Part shown: positions 35,661 through 43,011 of the stretch, piece by piece | Layout of the letters: each line of letters begins with the position of its first letter | Numbering within the stretch: position 1 is the first letter of the stretch | Source of the DNA: Flavobacterium sp. | Lineage (GTDB): Bacteria; Bacteroidota; Bacteroidia; Flavobacteriales; Flavobacteriaceae | Length of the DNA: 64,000 nt | NCBI GenBank assembly: GCA_010365135.1 | Contig: JAAFGY010000003.1 | Span: 1-64,000 of the forward strand | Direction: 5' to 3' | The notes under the pieces: generated by a model | Database searches by the model: none | Told to the model about the DNA's origin: nothing | What the model saw: the letters and a program-made list of their open reading frames with translations, nothing else | Program-made: the position numbers and the translations under genes

Positions 35661-38600
35661 TTACCCTTTATCCGACAATCGCAACAAATCACCAAAAACT
35701 CCTCTTGCTGTTACTGCCGAACCTGCTCCTGCTCCTTGAATCACAATTGGTCTGTCTCCATAGGATTCCGTGTAAATTTCAAAGAAAGAATCCGAACCTT
35801 TCAATCCGCCCAAAGCGGTATCTGAAAGCACAGAAACCAATTTTACTTCCAAGTTTCCCTTGTCATTTTGCAAATCTCCCGATAATTCTCCGATGTATCT
35901 CAAGACATGATTTGGTTCTTGTTCTTCTTTTATTTTAGTGTAAATAGGATCAAATTCTTTTAATTTGGTCAAGAAATCAGTAACATTTCCTTCACGCAAA
36001 TGTTCTGGAATTAAATTTTGAATGTTGATTTCATCAAATTCGTTTTGCAAATCCAATTCTCTTGCCAAAATTAGTAATTTTCTGCCCACATCATTCCCGC
36101 ATAAATCTTCTCTTGGATCGGGTTCGGTGTAACCGTTATCTATTGCTTCTTTCAGAATTTCGCTAAAAGGAACGTCTTTGGCCGAAAAATTATTGAATAA
36201 ATAACTCAAAGTCCCCGAGAAAACGCCTTTTATTTTGGTGATATTTTCGCCTGAAAGATGCAATAATTTTATGGTATCAATTAATGGTAAACCTGCACCA
36301 ACATTGGTTTCATACAAATAATTCTTTTGATTTTCTGCCAATACTTTTCGCAAGTCTTTGTAAAATTTATAACTCAAAGTATTAGCGACTTTATTGGAAG
36401 AAATCAAGTCGAAACTATTCTCGGCTAAAGTCACGTAATTTTCGACAAATTCAGCACTCGCCGTGTTGTCAATAGCAATTAAATTTTCCAAATTATTTTC
36501 ATTGGCAAAAGCAATTACATCATCAATTGTATATGAGAAACCATTGGTTTGAATTTCGTTTTTCCAATTCGGAGAAACGCCGTTTTTGTTTAAAAGCAAG
36601 TTTTTAGAATTGGCAATCGCAAAAACATTCAATTTAATGTCTTTCCTTTTTTCGATAGCTGCAGCCGATTCTAAAATTTGATTAATCAAAGTTCCGCCCA
36701 CCAATCCGTGACCGAAAATAGCAATATTTATTTTCTTCGAAACTCCAAAAATCTCTCCGTGAATTACGTTCAAAGCCTTGCTCAATTGGGATTTTTTCAC
36801 CACCAAACTCACGTTTTTCCCAGTTACAGTATTATTGAAAAGAATTGGCACAACTTTGTTTTTTATCAACGAAGTGTAAGGTTTGTGGAAAGTACTCAAA
36901 TCCTGACCAATGATGGAAATCACGGAAACATCATCGGTAATCGAGATTTTGTTCACGTCTTTCGAATAGAAATCATTTTCGAATTCTTTCTCCAATTCAA
37001 TCATCGCTTTTGTCGCTTGATTGGAGTTGACCACGAGCCCAATTCCTCTTTCTGAGGAACCTTGAGAAATGATGCTTACGCTGATGTCATTGTCGCCCAT
37101 TACTCTAAAAATTCGAGCATCGACACCTGTTTTTCCTAGCAATCCTCTTCCTTCAAGATTTACCAAAGCGACATTTTCAAGAACCGAAAGTGTTTTAATT
37201 CCTTCCTTATTCGATTTTGAAGTGATTAATGTTCCTTGGTTTTCGTGATTGAAAGTGTTCAAAATTCGAAGCGGAATATTTTTTTCCAACAACGGAATAA
37301 TTGTTTTGGCGTGTAAAATTGTAGTTCCAAAATTGGCAATTTCGTTCGCTTCATTAAAAGACAAACGGTCAATTTTTTTAGCATCTGGCACTAAATCAGG
37401 GTTGGCAGTATAAATTCCGTCAACGTGCGTGTAATTTTGTAATTCCTCGGCATCGACATAATTTGCGATTAAAGAAGCCGTATAATTGCTGCCATTTCTG
37501 CCTAAAGTCGTCGTGTCGCCAAGATTGTTCGAACCAATAAAACCAGTAATAACATTTATTATATCACTATTTTCTTTGAAATAACTGATTATATTTTTCT
37601 TGGAAATTTGTTCCAAAGGTTGTGCATCTCCAAAATTAGAATCTGTTTTTAATAATTCGCGTGTGTCTGCAAAACGAGCCGCAATTCCTTTGTCTTGCAA
37701 GACTGCGGTGATCAATTTCGCCGAAAGTATTTCGCCTTGAGCTAATACTTGGTCTTTTATTTTTTCGCTATAATCGCCAATCAAACTTACGCCTTCAAAA
37801 AGTTTGTCTAATAATGCAAATTCTTTGGACAAATCTACATTATAACCGTCTTGCTGATAGCTTTTGAAACTTTCTACTAAGGGTTTATAATTGCCATTTT
37901 TAGCGGCAATGGTCAAAATATCTTCCAATTCATCTGTTGCATTTCCTCTTGCCGAAACCACAACTGCTATGTTTTCGTTTTTGCTTTTTTTATCGGTAAT
38001 AATATCCAAAACTTTGTTTATTCCTTCTCCGTTGGCCAATGATTTTCCGCCAAATTTTAATATTTTCATTTTATTTTTTTTATTTTTAAAAACAACATCC
38101 AATAAATTGTTCAATTGATCGTATTCCATTAAAAAAGCGTCGTGTCCGTGTTGCGATTCGATTTCGCTATAAAAAACATTGTGCTTGAATTTTTTAATTT
38201 CGTGGTAAGTTTCGCGATTTTCATTCGCCGTAAAAAACAAATCAGAATTGATTCCGATGATATAAATATTGGCATCAACTTCAGAAATTATATTTTCGAA
38301 AGTAGTTCTTCCTCTAGTGATATCAATGGTTTTCAGCAATTGATTCATCATTTTGTAAGCCGAAAGTTGGAATCGTTTTTGCAATTGCTCACCGTGATGA
38401 TTCAGCCAGCTTTCTACTTGAAAAGACTCGAAAGATTCCGTTGAATTTCTTTGAAATTTTTCTTTAAAAGATTCGGGTGTTCTGTAACACAACATCGCAT
38501 GAATTCGAGCGTCTTCAATCGGTTTAGACGAATTACATAGAATTTTTTCTTGCAAATAACAATTGGCTATCAACCAATCTGTCGATTTCCAATCGGAAGC

Positions 38601-39047
38601 AATCGGAAAAAAATTATGGGCTAATTTTGGTTCCAAAGCCACCATTTCCCAAGCAATTCCGCCGCCTACAGAACCTCCAATTATGGCGAATAATTCTTTG
38701 ACTTTTAGAAATCGAATCCCTTCCAAGAATAGTCTGGCGATGTCACGAGCTGTAAAATCCAAATAATTTTCGATGTAAGTCTTATCGAATCCATTTCCGG
38801 GAACGTTGAAAGCCAAGATGGTGTATTTATTGGTGTCAATGGTTTTATTGTCGCCAATAAGATTATTCCACCAACCGTTTTCACCAATAACTTGGGAATT
38901 TCCGGTCAATGCGTGATTTACCAAAACGATAGGAGCTGCATTCAAAACTTGCCCAAAAACTTGATAACTTAAGTTTATGGAAGGAATGAGCACGCCACTT
39001 TCGGTGGTGAAATTTTGTAATTTAATTGATGTTGGTTTATTTTCCAA
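35661..39047 (-). CDS. fused homoserine O-acetyltransferase - aspartokinase - homoserine dehydrogenase
   Basis: One 1128 aa ORF covering three enzymes. Residues 1-320 are a MetX-like alpha/beta hydrolase (LVNHALTGNS; nucleophile elbow IGGSVGGGIAWE near 115; INSDLFF near 273; SQHGHDAFL near 300). M327 begins a complete ThrA: aspartokinase KILKFGGKSLANGEG, ACT domains near 640, and homoserine dehydrogenase from about 775 (IAIFGHGLVGG, GLPLIDTI, EPDPREDLCGNDVGRKL). The start is TTG at 39047 because a stop lies two codons upstream. The linker KNKKNK contains an A8 run; a 1-nt change there ends MetX at a TGA overlapping M327. SAM-I controlled. Confidence 0.9.
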   Translation of the reverse strand: MENKPTSIKLQNFTTESGVLIPSINLSYQVFGQVLNAAPIVLVNHALTGNSQVIGENGWWNNLIGDNKTIDTNKYTILAFNVPGNGFDKTYIENYLDFTARDIARLFLEGIRFLKVKELFAIIGGSVGGGIAWEMVALEPKLAHNFFPIASDWKSTDWLIANCYLQEKILCNSSKPIEDARIHAMLCYRTPESFKEKFQRNSTESFESFQVESWLNHHGEQLQKRFQLSAYKMMNQLLKTIDITRGRTTFENIISEVDANIYIIGINSDLFFTANENRETYHEIKKFKHNVFYSEIESQHGHDAFLMEYDQLNNLLDVVFKNKKNKMKILKFGGKSLANGEGINKVLDIITDKKSKNENIAVVVSARGNATDELEDILTIAAKNGNYKPLVESFKSYQQDGYNVDLSKEFALLDKLFEGVSLIGDYSEKIKDQVLAQGEILSAKLITAVLQDKGIAARFADTRELLKTDSNFGDAQPLEQISKKNIISYFKENSDIINVITGFIGSNNLGDTTTLGRNGSNYTASLIANYVDAEELQNYTHVDGIYTANPDLVPDAKKIDRLSFNEANEIANFGTTILHAKTIIPLLEKNIPLRILNTFNHENQGTLITSKSNKEGIKTLSVLENVALVNLEGRGLLGKTGVDARIFRVMGDNDISVSIISQGSSERGIGLVVNSNQATKAMIELEKEFENDFYSKDVNKISITDDVSVISIIGQDLSTFHKPYTSLIKNKVVPILFNNTVTGKNVSLVVKKSQLSKALNVIHGEIFGVSKKINIAIFGHGLVGGTLINQILESAAAIEKRKDIKLNVFAIANSKNLLLNKNGVSPNWKNEIQTNGFSYTIDDVIAFANENNLENLIAIDNTASAEFVENYVTLAENSFDLISSNKVANTLSYKFYKDLRKVLAENQKNYLYETNVGAGLPLIDTIKLLHLSGENITKIKGVFSGTLSYLFNNFSAKDVPFSEILKEAIDNGYTEPDPREDLCGNDVGRKLLILARELDLQNEFDEINIQNLIPEHLREGNVTDFLTKLKEFDPIYTKIKEEQEPNHVLRYIGELSGDLQNDKGNLEVKLVSVLSDTALGGLKGSDSFFEIYTESYGDRPIVIQGAGAGSAVTARGVFGDLLRLSDKG

Positions 39048-39128
39048 TTTTCAAATCTTTAAGATTTTTTGATTTGTGTCTGGAAATATTAGAAAGAAAA
39101 CTAGAAGTACGCTAGGCCATTTCTTGTT

Positions 39129-39231
39129 GTTATCTTTTCCCAATTAATCGGGATAGAATGTAGCACCTTCTTCTTTTGCAAAGGGTTGCTAAGCTTTCAT
39201 TGGGTCTATTCCCTCGAGCTTTCTTTATAAC
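39129..39231 (-). ncRNA. SAM-I (S-box) riboswitch upstream of metX-thrA
   Basis: Minus-strand sequence has the closing stem GTTAT/ATAAC, then GAGGGAATAGACCC, GAAAGCTTAGCAACC, a variable arm and AAGGTGCTACATTC. These core blocks match those of the metH riboswitch while the variable arms differ. It lies 82 nt before the TTG start of the fusion gene. SAM should repress homoserine activation. Confidence 0.92.
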
Positions 39232-39260
39232 ATTTCAGTACGTTTGTGAACTTATTGGGG

Positions 39261-39292
39261 CAAATTAACTACTATTTTTTTAAACAACCAAA
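39261..39292 (-). promoter_or_regulatory. candidate promoter of metX-thrA
   Basis: TTTG, 20 nt, TTAATTTG on the minus strand (one mismatch in the -7 box) would start transcription about 20 nt before the SAM-I aptamer. Confidence 0.5.
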
Positions 39293-39400
39293 TTTTAGGC
39301 TGTTTGGTTTTTTGCTGAAATTAAAAAAGCATTGGCAAAAGCCTACTTAAAGACTCTCGCCGTTGCTAGTTTTACATCCACGTTTTTATTCTAACTTTCA

Positions 39401-39613
39401 TTAGATAAAAAGCGTTTCGTTTTCTTCAGAATACATTTGGTGAAACAAAGAATTTGGAACTTTGCCTTTAGCAGAAGTTTGTTTTAAATTCACACCAAAT
39501 TTGGTATGCGTGAATTCAAAATGATCTGAATTACCTGTATTCGTTTTTGATTTTATATTCAAACTTTTGAAAAAGTGAATTATTGTGATTAAAATATATT
39601 TTAGAGTTTTCAT
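39401..39613 (-). CDS. small ORF, uncertain
   Basis: A 70-codon ATG ORF (MKTLKYILITIIHFFKSL...) alone between the metX-thrA leader and metY. It has a short hydrophobic or amphipathic N terminus and a polar remainder. I do not recognise a family and see no clear promoter. It may be a real small membrane protein or chance. The rest of the 39293-39693 gap shows nothing further that I can identify. Confidence 0.35.
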   Translation of the reverse strand: MKTLKYILITIIHFFKSLNIKSKTNTGNSDHFEFTHTKFGVNLKQTSAKGKVPNSLFHQMYSEENETLFI

Positions 39614-39693
39614 AATGTCTTATTTTTTGATTATATTATTTTATTTTAAAACATATTGAATCCAGTTTTCCTAAAGTTCAAATATGTTACTTT

Positions 39694-40974
39694 TTATACT
39701 TTTAAATTTTCGAAAACCGCTTTTAAATCGGCCTTCAAATCTTCGATGTCTTCTAATCCCACCGAGAGTCGGATTAAATCCTTGGTGACTCCTGTTGCGA
39801 CCTGTTCGGCATCTGACAACTGCTGATGCGTGGTACTTGCTGGATGAATAATCAAAGATTTTGTGTCTCCAATATTGGCCAAAAGCGAAAATAGCTTGGT
39901 TTCATCGGCTACTTTCTTGGCGGCTTCAAATCCTCCTTTAAGGCCGAAAGTTAGCAATCCGTTTTGTCCTTTAGGTAAATATTGTGTTGCCAAATCGTAA
40001 TATTTACTGGACTTTAAACCCGGATAATTCACCCAAGCCACTTGATCTTGACTTTCTAACCATTGTGCTAATTCCAATCCATTTTCACTGTGCTTCTGGA
40101 CGCGAATTGGCAAAGTTTCTAATCCCTGAATAATCTGGAACGCGTTAAACGGACTTAAAGCTGCTCCGTAATCCCGCAAACCTTCAATTCGAACTTTGGC
40201 AATAAAAGCTGCATTTCCAAGAGCTTCATGATAAACTAATCCGTGATAACTGCCCGAGGGTTCGGTAAATTCAGGAAATTTTCCGCTGCTCCAATCAAAT
40301 GTTCCCGCATCGATAACAGCTCCACCAAGTGAAGTTCCGTTTCCTGCAATATACTTGGTCAAGGAATGAATTACAATATTCGCTCCGTGCTCGATTGGGT
40401 TCAACAAATAAGGAGATGGAACCGTATTATCGACAATAAATGGCACTTTAAGCGCTTTGGCCGCAGCCGAAATCGCTTTCAAATCCAAGACATCTAATTT
40501 TGGATTTCCTAAACTTTCTGCAAAGAATACTTTGGTATTTTCGTTGGCTGCTTTCGTAAAATTGCTGGCATCCGATGGATCTACAAACGTGGTTGTGATT
40601 CCTAATCTTGGCAAAGTGTTGCTAAACAAATTGTATGTACCACCGTACAAACTATTAGAGGCTACTATGTGATCTCCGGTCTTTAGTAAAACCAACAATG
40701 AAGTGGCGATGGCTGCCGTTCCTGATGCGGTAACTACTGCTGCAATTCCTCCTTCGAGAGCTGCTAAACGTTGTTCTAGTATATCGTTTGTTGGATTATT
40801 TAATCTGGTATATATAAATCCCGCTTCGGCAAGTCCAAATAAATTGGCCGCATGATCCGAATTATCAAATACATAAGAACTAGTTTGATAAATGGGCACC
40901 GCTCTGGTTCCTGCTGTTTTAGTGACGTCATGACCTGCGTGTAATGCGTTTGTTGCGAATTTTGGAGTACTCAT
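39694..40974 (-). CDS. metY: O-acetylhomoserine sulfhydrylase
   Basis: PLP enzyme making homocysteine from O-acetylhomoserine and sulfide, 426 aa. It has the longer MetY-type layout: N-terminal TNALHAGHDVTKTAGTRAVPIYQT, PLP-lysine HSLTKYIAGNGTSLGG near 206 and C-terminal IHPASTTHQQLSDAEQ. It could also use O-acetylserine. It is monocistronic. A 370-nt upstream region carries two leader-peptide ORFs each followed by a terminator, indicating control by Met/Cys supply rather than by an S-box. Confidence 0.93.
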   Translation of the reverse strand: MSTPKFATNALHAGHDVTKTAGTRAVPIYQTSSYVFDNSDHAANLFGLAEAGFIYTRLNNPTNDILEQRLAALEGGIAAVVTASGTAAIATSLLVLLKTGDHIVASNSLYGGTYNLFSNTLPRLGITTTFVDPSDASNFTKAANENTKVFFAESLGNPKLDVLDLKAISAAAKALKVPFIVDNTVPSPYLLNPIEHGANIVIHSLTKYIAGNGTSLGGAVIDAGTFDWSSGKFPEFTEPSGSYHGLVYHEALGNAAFIAKVRIEGLRDYGAALSPFNAFQIIQGLETLPIRVQKHSENGLELAQWLESQDQVAWVNYPGLKSSKYYDLATQYLPKGQNGLLTFGLKGGFEAAKKVADETKLFSLLANIGDTKSLIIHPASTTHQQLSDAEQVATGVTKDLIRLSVGLEDIEDLKADLKAVFENLKV

Positions 40975-41030
40975 AATTTTTAATTTTAGATTGATTTTAA
41001 ATTTGTGATATTCGGTTGCTTTGAAAAATC

Positions 41031-41066
41031 AAAAACCCTTTTAGAAAAATGTCCAAAAGGGTTTTA
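41031..41066 (-). terminator. metY-proximal attenuator terminator
   Basis: Minus strand AAACCCTTTTGGA and TCTAAAAGGGTTT form a 13-bp stem (one G-U) followed by a U-rich TTTTTGATTTTT. It lies between the proximal leader peptide and metY. The 5' arm CTTTTGGA can instead pair with TCCGAAAG located right after the leader stop codon, an alternative antiterminator of 8 bp with one G-U. Confidence 0.8.
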
Positions 41067-41094
41067 AGTTTTATCTTAACTTTTACTTTCGGAA

Positions 41095-41184
41095 TCAACA
41101 GACACAAACAGACATCATGGATTTTGCACAAATCATCGATTTGACATTGCAGGTGTTCATTTGTTTTTGCGGTAAAATGTTCAT
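41095..41184 (-). CDS. Met/Cys-rich leader peptide, proximal, upstream of metY
   Basis: A 29-codon ORF with 5 Met and 4 Cys, clustered at the end (MICAKSMMSVCVC then stop). A shorter start at its ninth codon is possible. The stop is followed immediately by the antiterminator strand and 29 nt later by the terminator. This is the same geometry as the phe leader in this window, so stalling at Met or Cys codons should allow read-through into metY. Too short for the ORF track. Confidence 0.75.
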   Translation of the reverse strand: MNILPQKQMNTCNVKSMICAKSMMSVCVC

Positions 41185-41214
41185 TGTATTTATAGTTTGT
41201 GATTAATGATATTC

Positions 41215-41250
41215 AAAAAAAAAGCCTCCCGTTTTGTGGGAAGCTTTTTG
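41215..41250 (-). terminator. distal terminator of the metY leader
   Basis: Minus strand AGCTTCCC, loop ACAAAAC, GGGAGGCT plus a run of nine U (one G-U pair in the stem) is a strong intrinsic terminator. It begins 23 nt after the distal leader stop and ends 30 nt before the proximal leader start. TGTGGG in the distal leader can pair with CCCACA of its 5' side. Confidence 0.8.
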
Positions 41251-41272
41251 CTATGTAATTTTGATTTAAAAT

Positions 41273-41341
41273 CTAAGCAATAAACGACCCACAGGATTTT
41301 TCCTGCATCGATTTTGAAATATTGCAAACATTAAAATTCAT
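41273..41341 (-). CDS. Cys/Met-containing leader peptide, distal, upstream of metY
   Basis: A 22-codon ORF containing CNISKSMQEKSC, with 2 Cys and 2 Met. Its DNA resembles the proximal leader (TGCAATATTTCAAAATCGATG here, TGCAATGTCAAATCGATG there), suggesting a duplicated module. It is followed by its own strong terminator. Weaker evidence than the proximal ORF, since the codon bias to Met/Cys is modest. Confidence 0.55.
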   Translation of the reverse strand: MNFNVCNISKSMQEKSCGSFIA

Positions 41342-41360
41342 TTTTCTTTCTTTTGTTTGA

Positions 41361-41392
41361 CAAATGTCTAAACTTTTATTTAGAAATCCAAA
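41361..41392 (-). promoter_or_regulatory. candidate promoter of the metY leader
   Basis: TTTG, 20 nt, GACATTTG on the minus strand (first base of the -7 box differs) would start RNA about 10 nt before the distal leader ORF. Confidence 0.45.
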
Positions 41393-41495
41393 TAAATTTT
41401 AAAAAAAATTATATAAGTTAACAAATCTTCAAACAATCAACAAATACATACTATGCTCTTTTTAATTTTTAACCTCAAAAAAAAGTTAAGATTAA

Positions 41496-41525
41496 TTTGC
41501 AATTCGATTTGGTTTCATACATTTG
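41496..41525 (+). promoter_or_regulatory. metK promoter
   Basis: TTTG (41496-41499), 18 nt, TACATTTG (41518-41525): a full match to the flavobacterial consensus, placing the start site just before the SAM-II aptamer. Confidence 0.7.
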
Positions 41526-41538
41526 CACTCGAAATATT

Positions 41539-41590
41539 AGAGGAAAAATTTGAACTGATTGCAACCTCGTTAAAAAAATGCTAAAGCAGC
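41539..41590 (+). ncRNA. SAM-II riboswitch upstream of metK
   Basis: The stem GAGG (41540-41543) / CCTC (41565-41568) encloses a loop ending in CTGATTGCAA and is followed by GTTAAAAAAATGCTAAAG. This is the compact pseudoknot layout I recall for SAM-II (metA motif). Directly downstream CTTTAG (41598-41603) can pair with CTAAAG (41581-41586) of the pseudoknot strand, a possible expression platform. It lies 67 nt before the metK ATG. A covariance-model search was not possible here. Confidence 0.75.
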
Positions 41591-41656
41591 AACTCTCCTT
41601 TAGTGTTTCCCCCGCAATCCATTTTTTTCTCGCTTAATTTAAAAAATTATATTATT

Positions 41657-42907
41657 ATGGCTTATTTATTTACGTCAGAATCAGTGAGTGAAGGACATCC
41701 TGACAAAGTAGCTGATCAAATTTCAGACGCATTAATTGATAATTTCTTAGCATTTGACCCCGAGTCGAAAGTAGCTTGTGAAACTTTAGTAACAACTGGA
41801 CAGGTTATCCTTGCTGGTGAAGTGAAATCGAACACTTATTTAGACGTTCAAACTATTGCGAGAGATGTCATCAAAAAAATTGGATACACCAAAAGCGAAT
41901 ATATGTTTGAAGCCAATTCTTGTGGCGTTCTTTCGGCTATTCACGAACAATCTGCCGACATCAATCAAGGTGTTGAAAGAGCAAATCCAGAGGATCAAGG
42001 TGCTGGTGACCAAGGAATGATGTTTGGTTATGCCACGAATGAAACTGAAAATCTTATGCCTTTGGCTTTGGATATTGCACATGCTTTATTGATTGAATTG
42101 GCCAATATTAGAAGAGAAAATTCTGAAATTACCTATTTACGTCCGGATGCTAAATCGCAAGTAACTTTAGAATATTCTGACGATAACAAACCGCAACGAA
42201 TTGATGCGATTGTCATTTCGACGCAACACGATGATTTTGCTCCAGAAGTGGAAATGTTGGCCAAAATTAAAAGTGATTTGATCTCGGTTTTGATTCCTCG
42301 AATTAAAGCCAAATATCCTCAATATGTGCATTTCTTCAATGATAAAATCACGTATCACATCAATCCAACGGGGAAATTTGTTATTGGTGGACCTCACGGA
42401 GATACTGGATTGACAGGAAGAAAAATTATTGTAGATACTTATGGTGGAAAAGGAGCTCACGGTGGTGGAGCTTTCTCCGGAAAAGATCCAAGTAAAGTAG
42501 ATAGAAGTGCCGCTTATGCCACTCGTCATATTGCCAAAAACCTTGTTGCAGCCGGTGTTGCCGATGAGATTTTGGTTCAAGTTTCATATGCTATTGGCGT
42601 TGCACAACCTATGGGGATTTTTGTGGACACTTACGGAACTTCGAAAGTAAATTTGACCAATGGTGAAATTGCTAAAAAAGTGGAAGCTATTTTTGATATG
42701 CGTCCTTATTTTATCGAGCAACGTTTGAAATTGAGAAATCCTATTTATAGCGAAACTGCGGCTTATGGCCACATGGGACGTAAACCCGAAACGGTAACAA
42801 AAACTTTTTCTGCTCCAGGTGGGATTGAAAAAACAGTAACCGTTGAATTGTTTACTTGGGAGAAATTGGATTTTGTAGACGAAGTGAAAGCTGCTTTTGG
42901 ATTGTAA
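41657..42907 (+). CDS. metK: S-adenosylmethionine synthetase
   Basis: Makes SAM from methionine and ATP. The ATG at 41657 ([17 protein letters not shown]) gives 416 aa; the upstream 18 codons of the ORF read through leader RNA. Motifs: [12 protein letters not shown] near 118 (residues 117-128), the [28 protein letters not shown] region split around 260-285. Slightly longer than the E. coli enzyme (384 aa). Divergent from metY, with its own promoter and a SAM-II riboswitch giving product feedback. Confidence 0.97.
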   Translation: MAYLFTSESVSEGHPDKVADQISDALIDNFLAFDPESKVACETLVTTGQVILAGEVKSNTYLDVQTIARDVIKKIGYTKSEYMFEANSCGVLSAIHEQSADINQGVERANPEDQGAGDQGMMFGYATNETENLMPLALDIAHALLIELANIRRENSEITYLRPDAKSQVTLEYSDDNKPQRIDAIVISTQHDDFAPEVEMLAKIKSDLISVLIPRIKAKYPQYVHFFNDKITYHINPTGKFVIGGPHGDTGLTGRKIIVDTYGGKGAHGGGAFSGKDPSKVDRSAAYATRHIAKNLVAAGVADEILVQVSYAIGVAQPMGIFVDTYGTSKVNLTNGEIAKKVEAIFDMRPYFIEQRLKLRNPIYSETAAYGHMGRKPETVTKTFSAPGGIEKTVTVELFTWEKLDFVDEVKAAFGL

Positions 42908-42930
42908 AAAAATTCAAAATTTTATAGTAC

Positions 42931-42967
42931 AAAAAACCGCAATGTCTTTTTAGGATTGCGGTTTTTT
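42931..42967. terminator. metK terminator (bidirectional)
   Basis: AAAAAACCGCAAT and ATTGCGGTTTTTT form a perfect 13-bp stem with U/A runs on both sides, between convergent metK and the TonB-type receptor gene. Confidence 0.85.
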
Positions 42968-42982
42968 GGTATTAAACAAAAG

Positions 42983-43002
42983 CCCACGGTTTAAACCGTG
43001 GG
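42983..43002. repeat. palindromic repeat, family B (perfect)
   Basis: CCCACGGTTTAAACCGTGGG, a perfect 20-nt palindrome, 10 nt past the stop of the receptor gene. Relative at 32678-32697. Confidence 0.8.
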
Positions 43003-43011
43003 TAACAATTA

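Noticed and set aside
40975-41341. SAM-I riboswitch upstream of metY
   Set aside because: I looked for the S-box core (GAGGGA, GCAACC, GGTGC) because metH and metX-thrA have it; it is absent, and leader ORFs with terminators are present instead.
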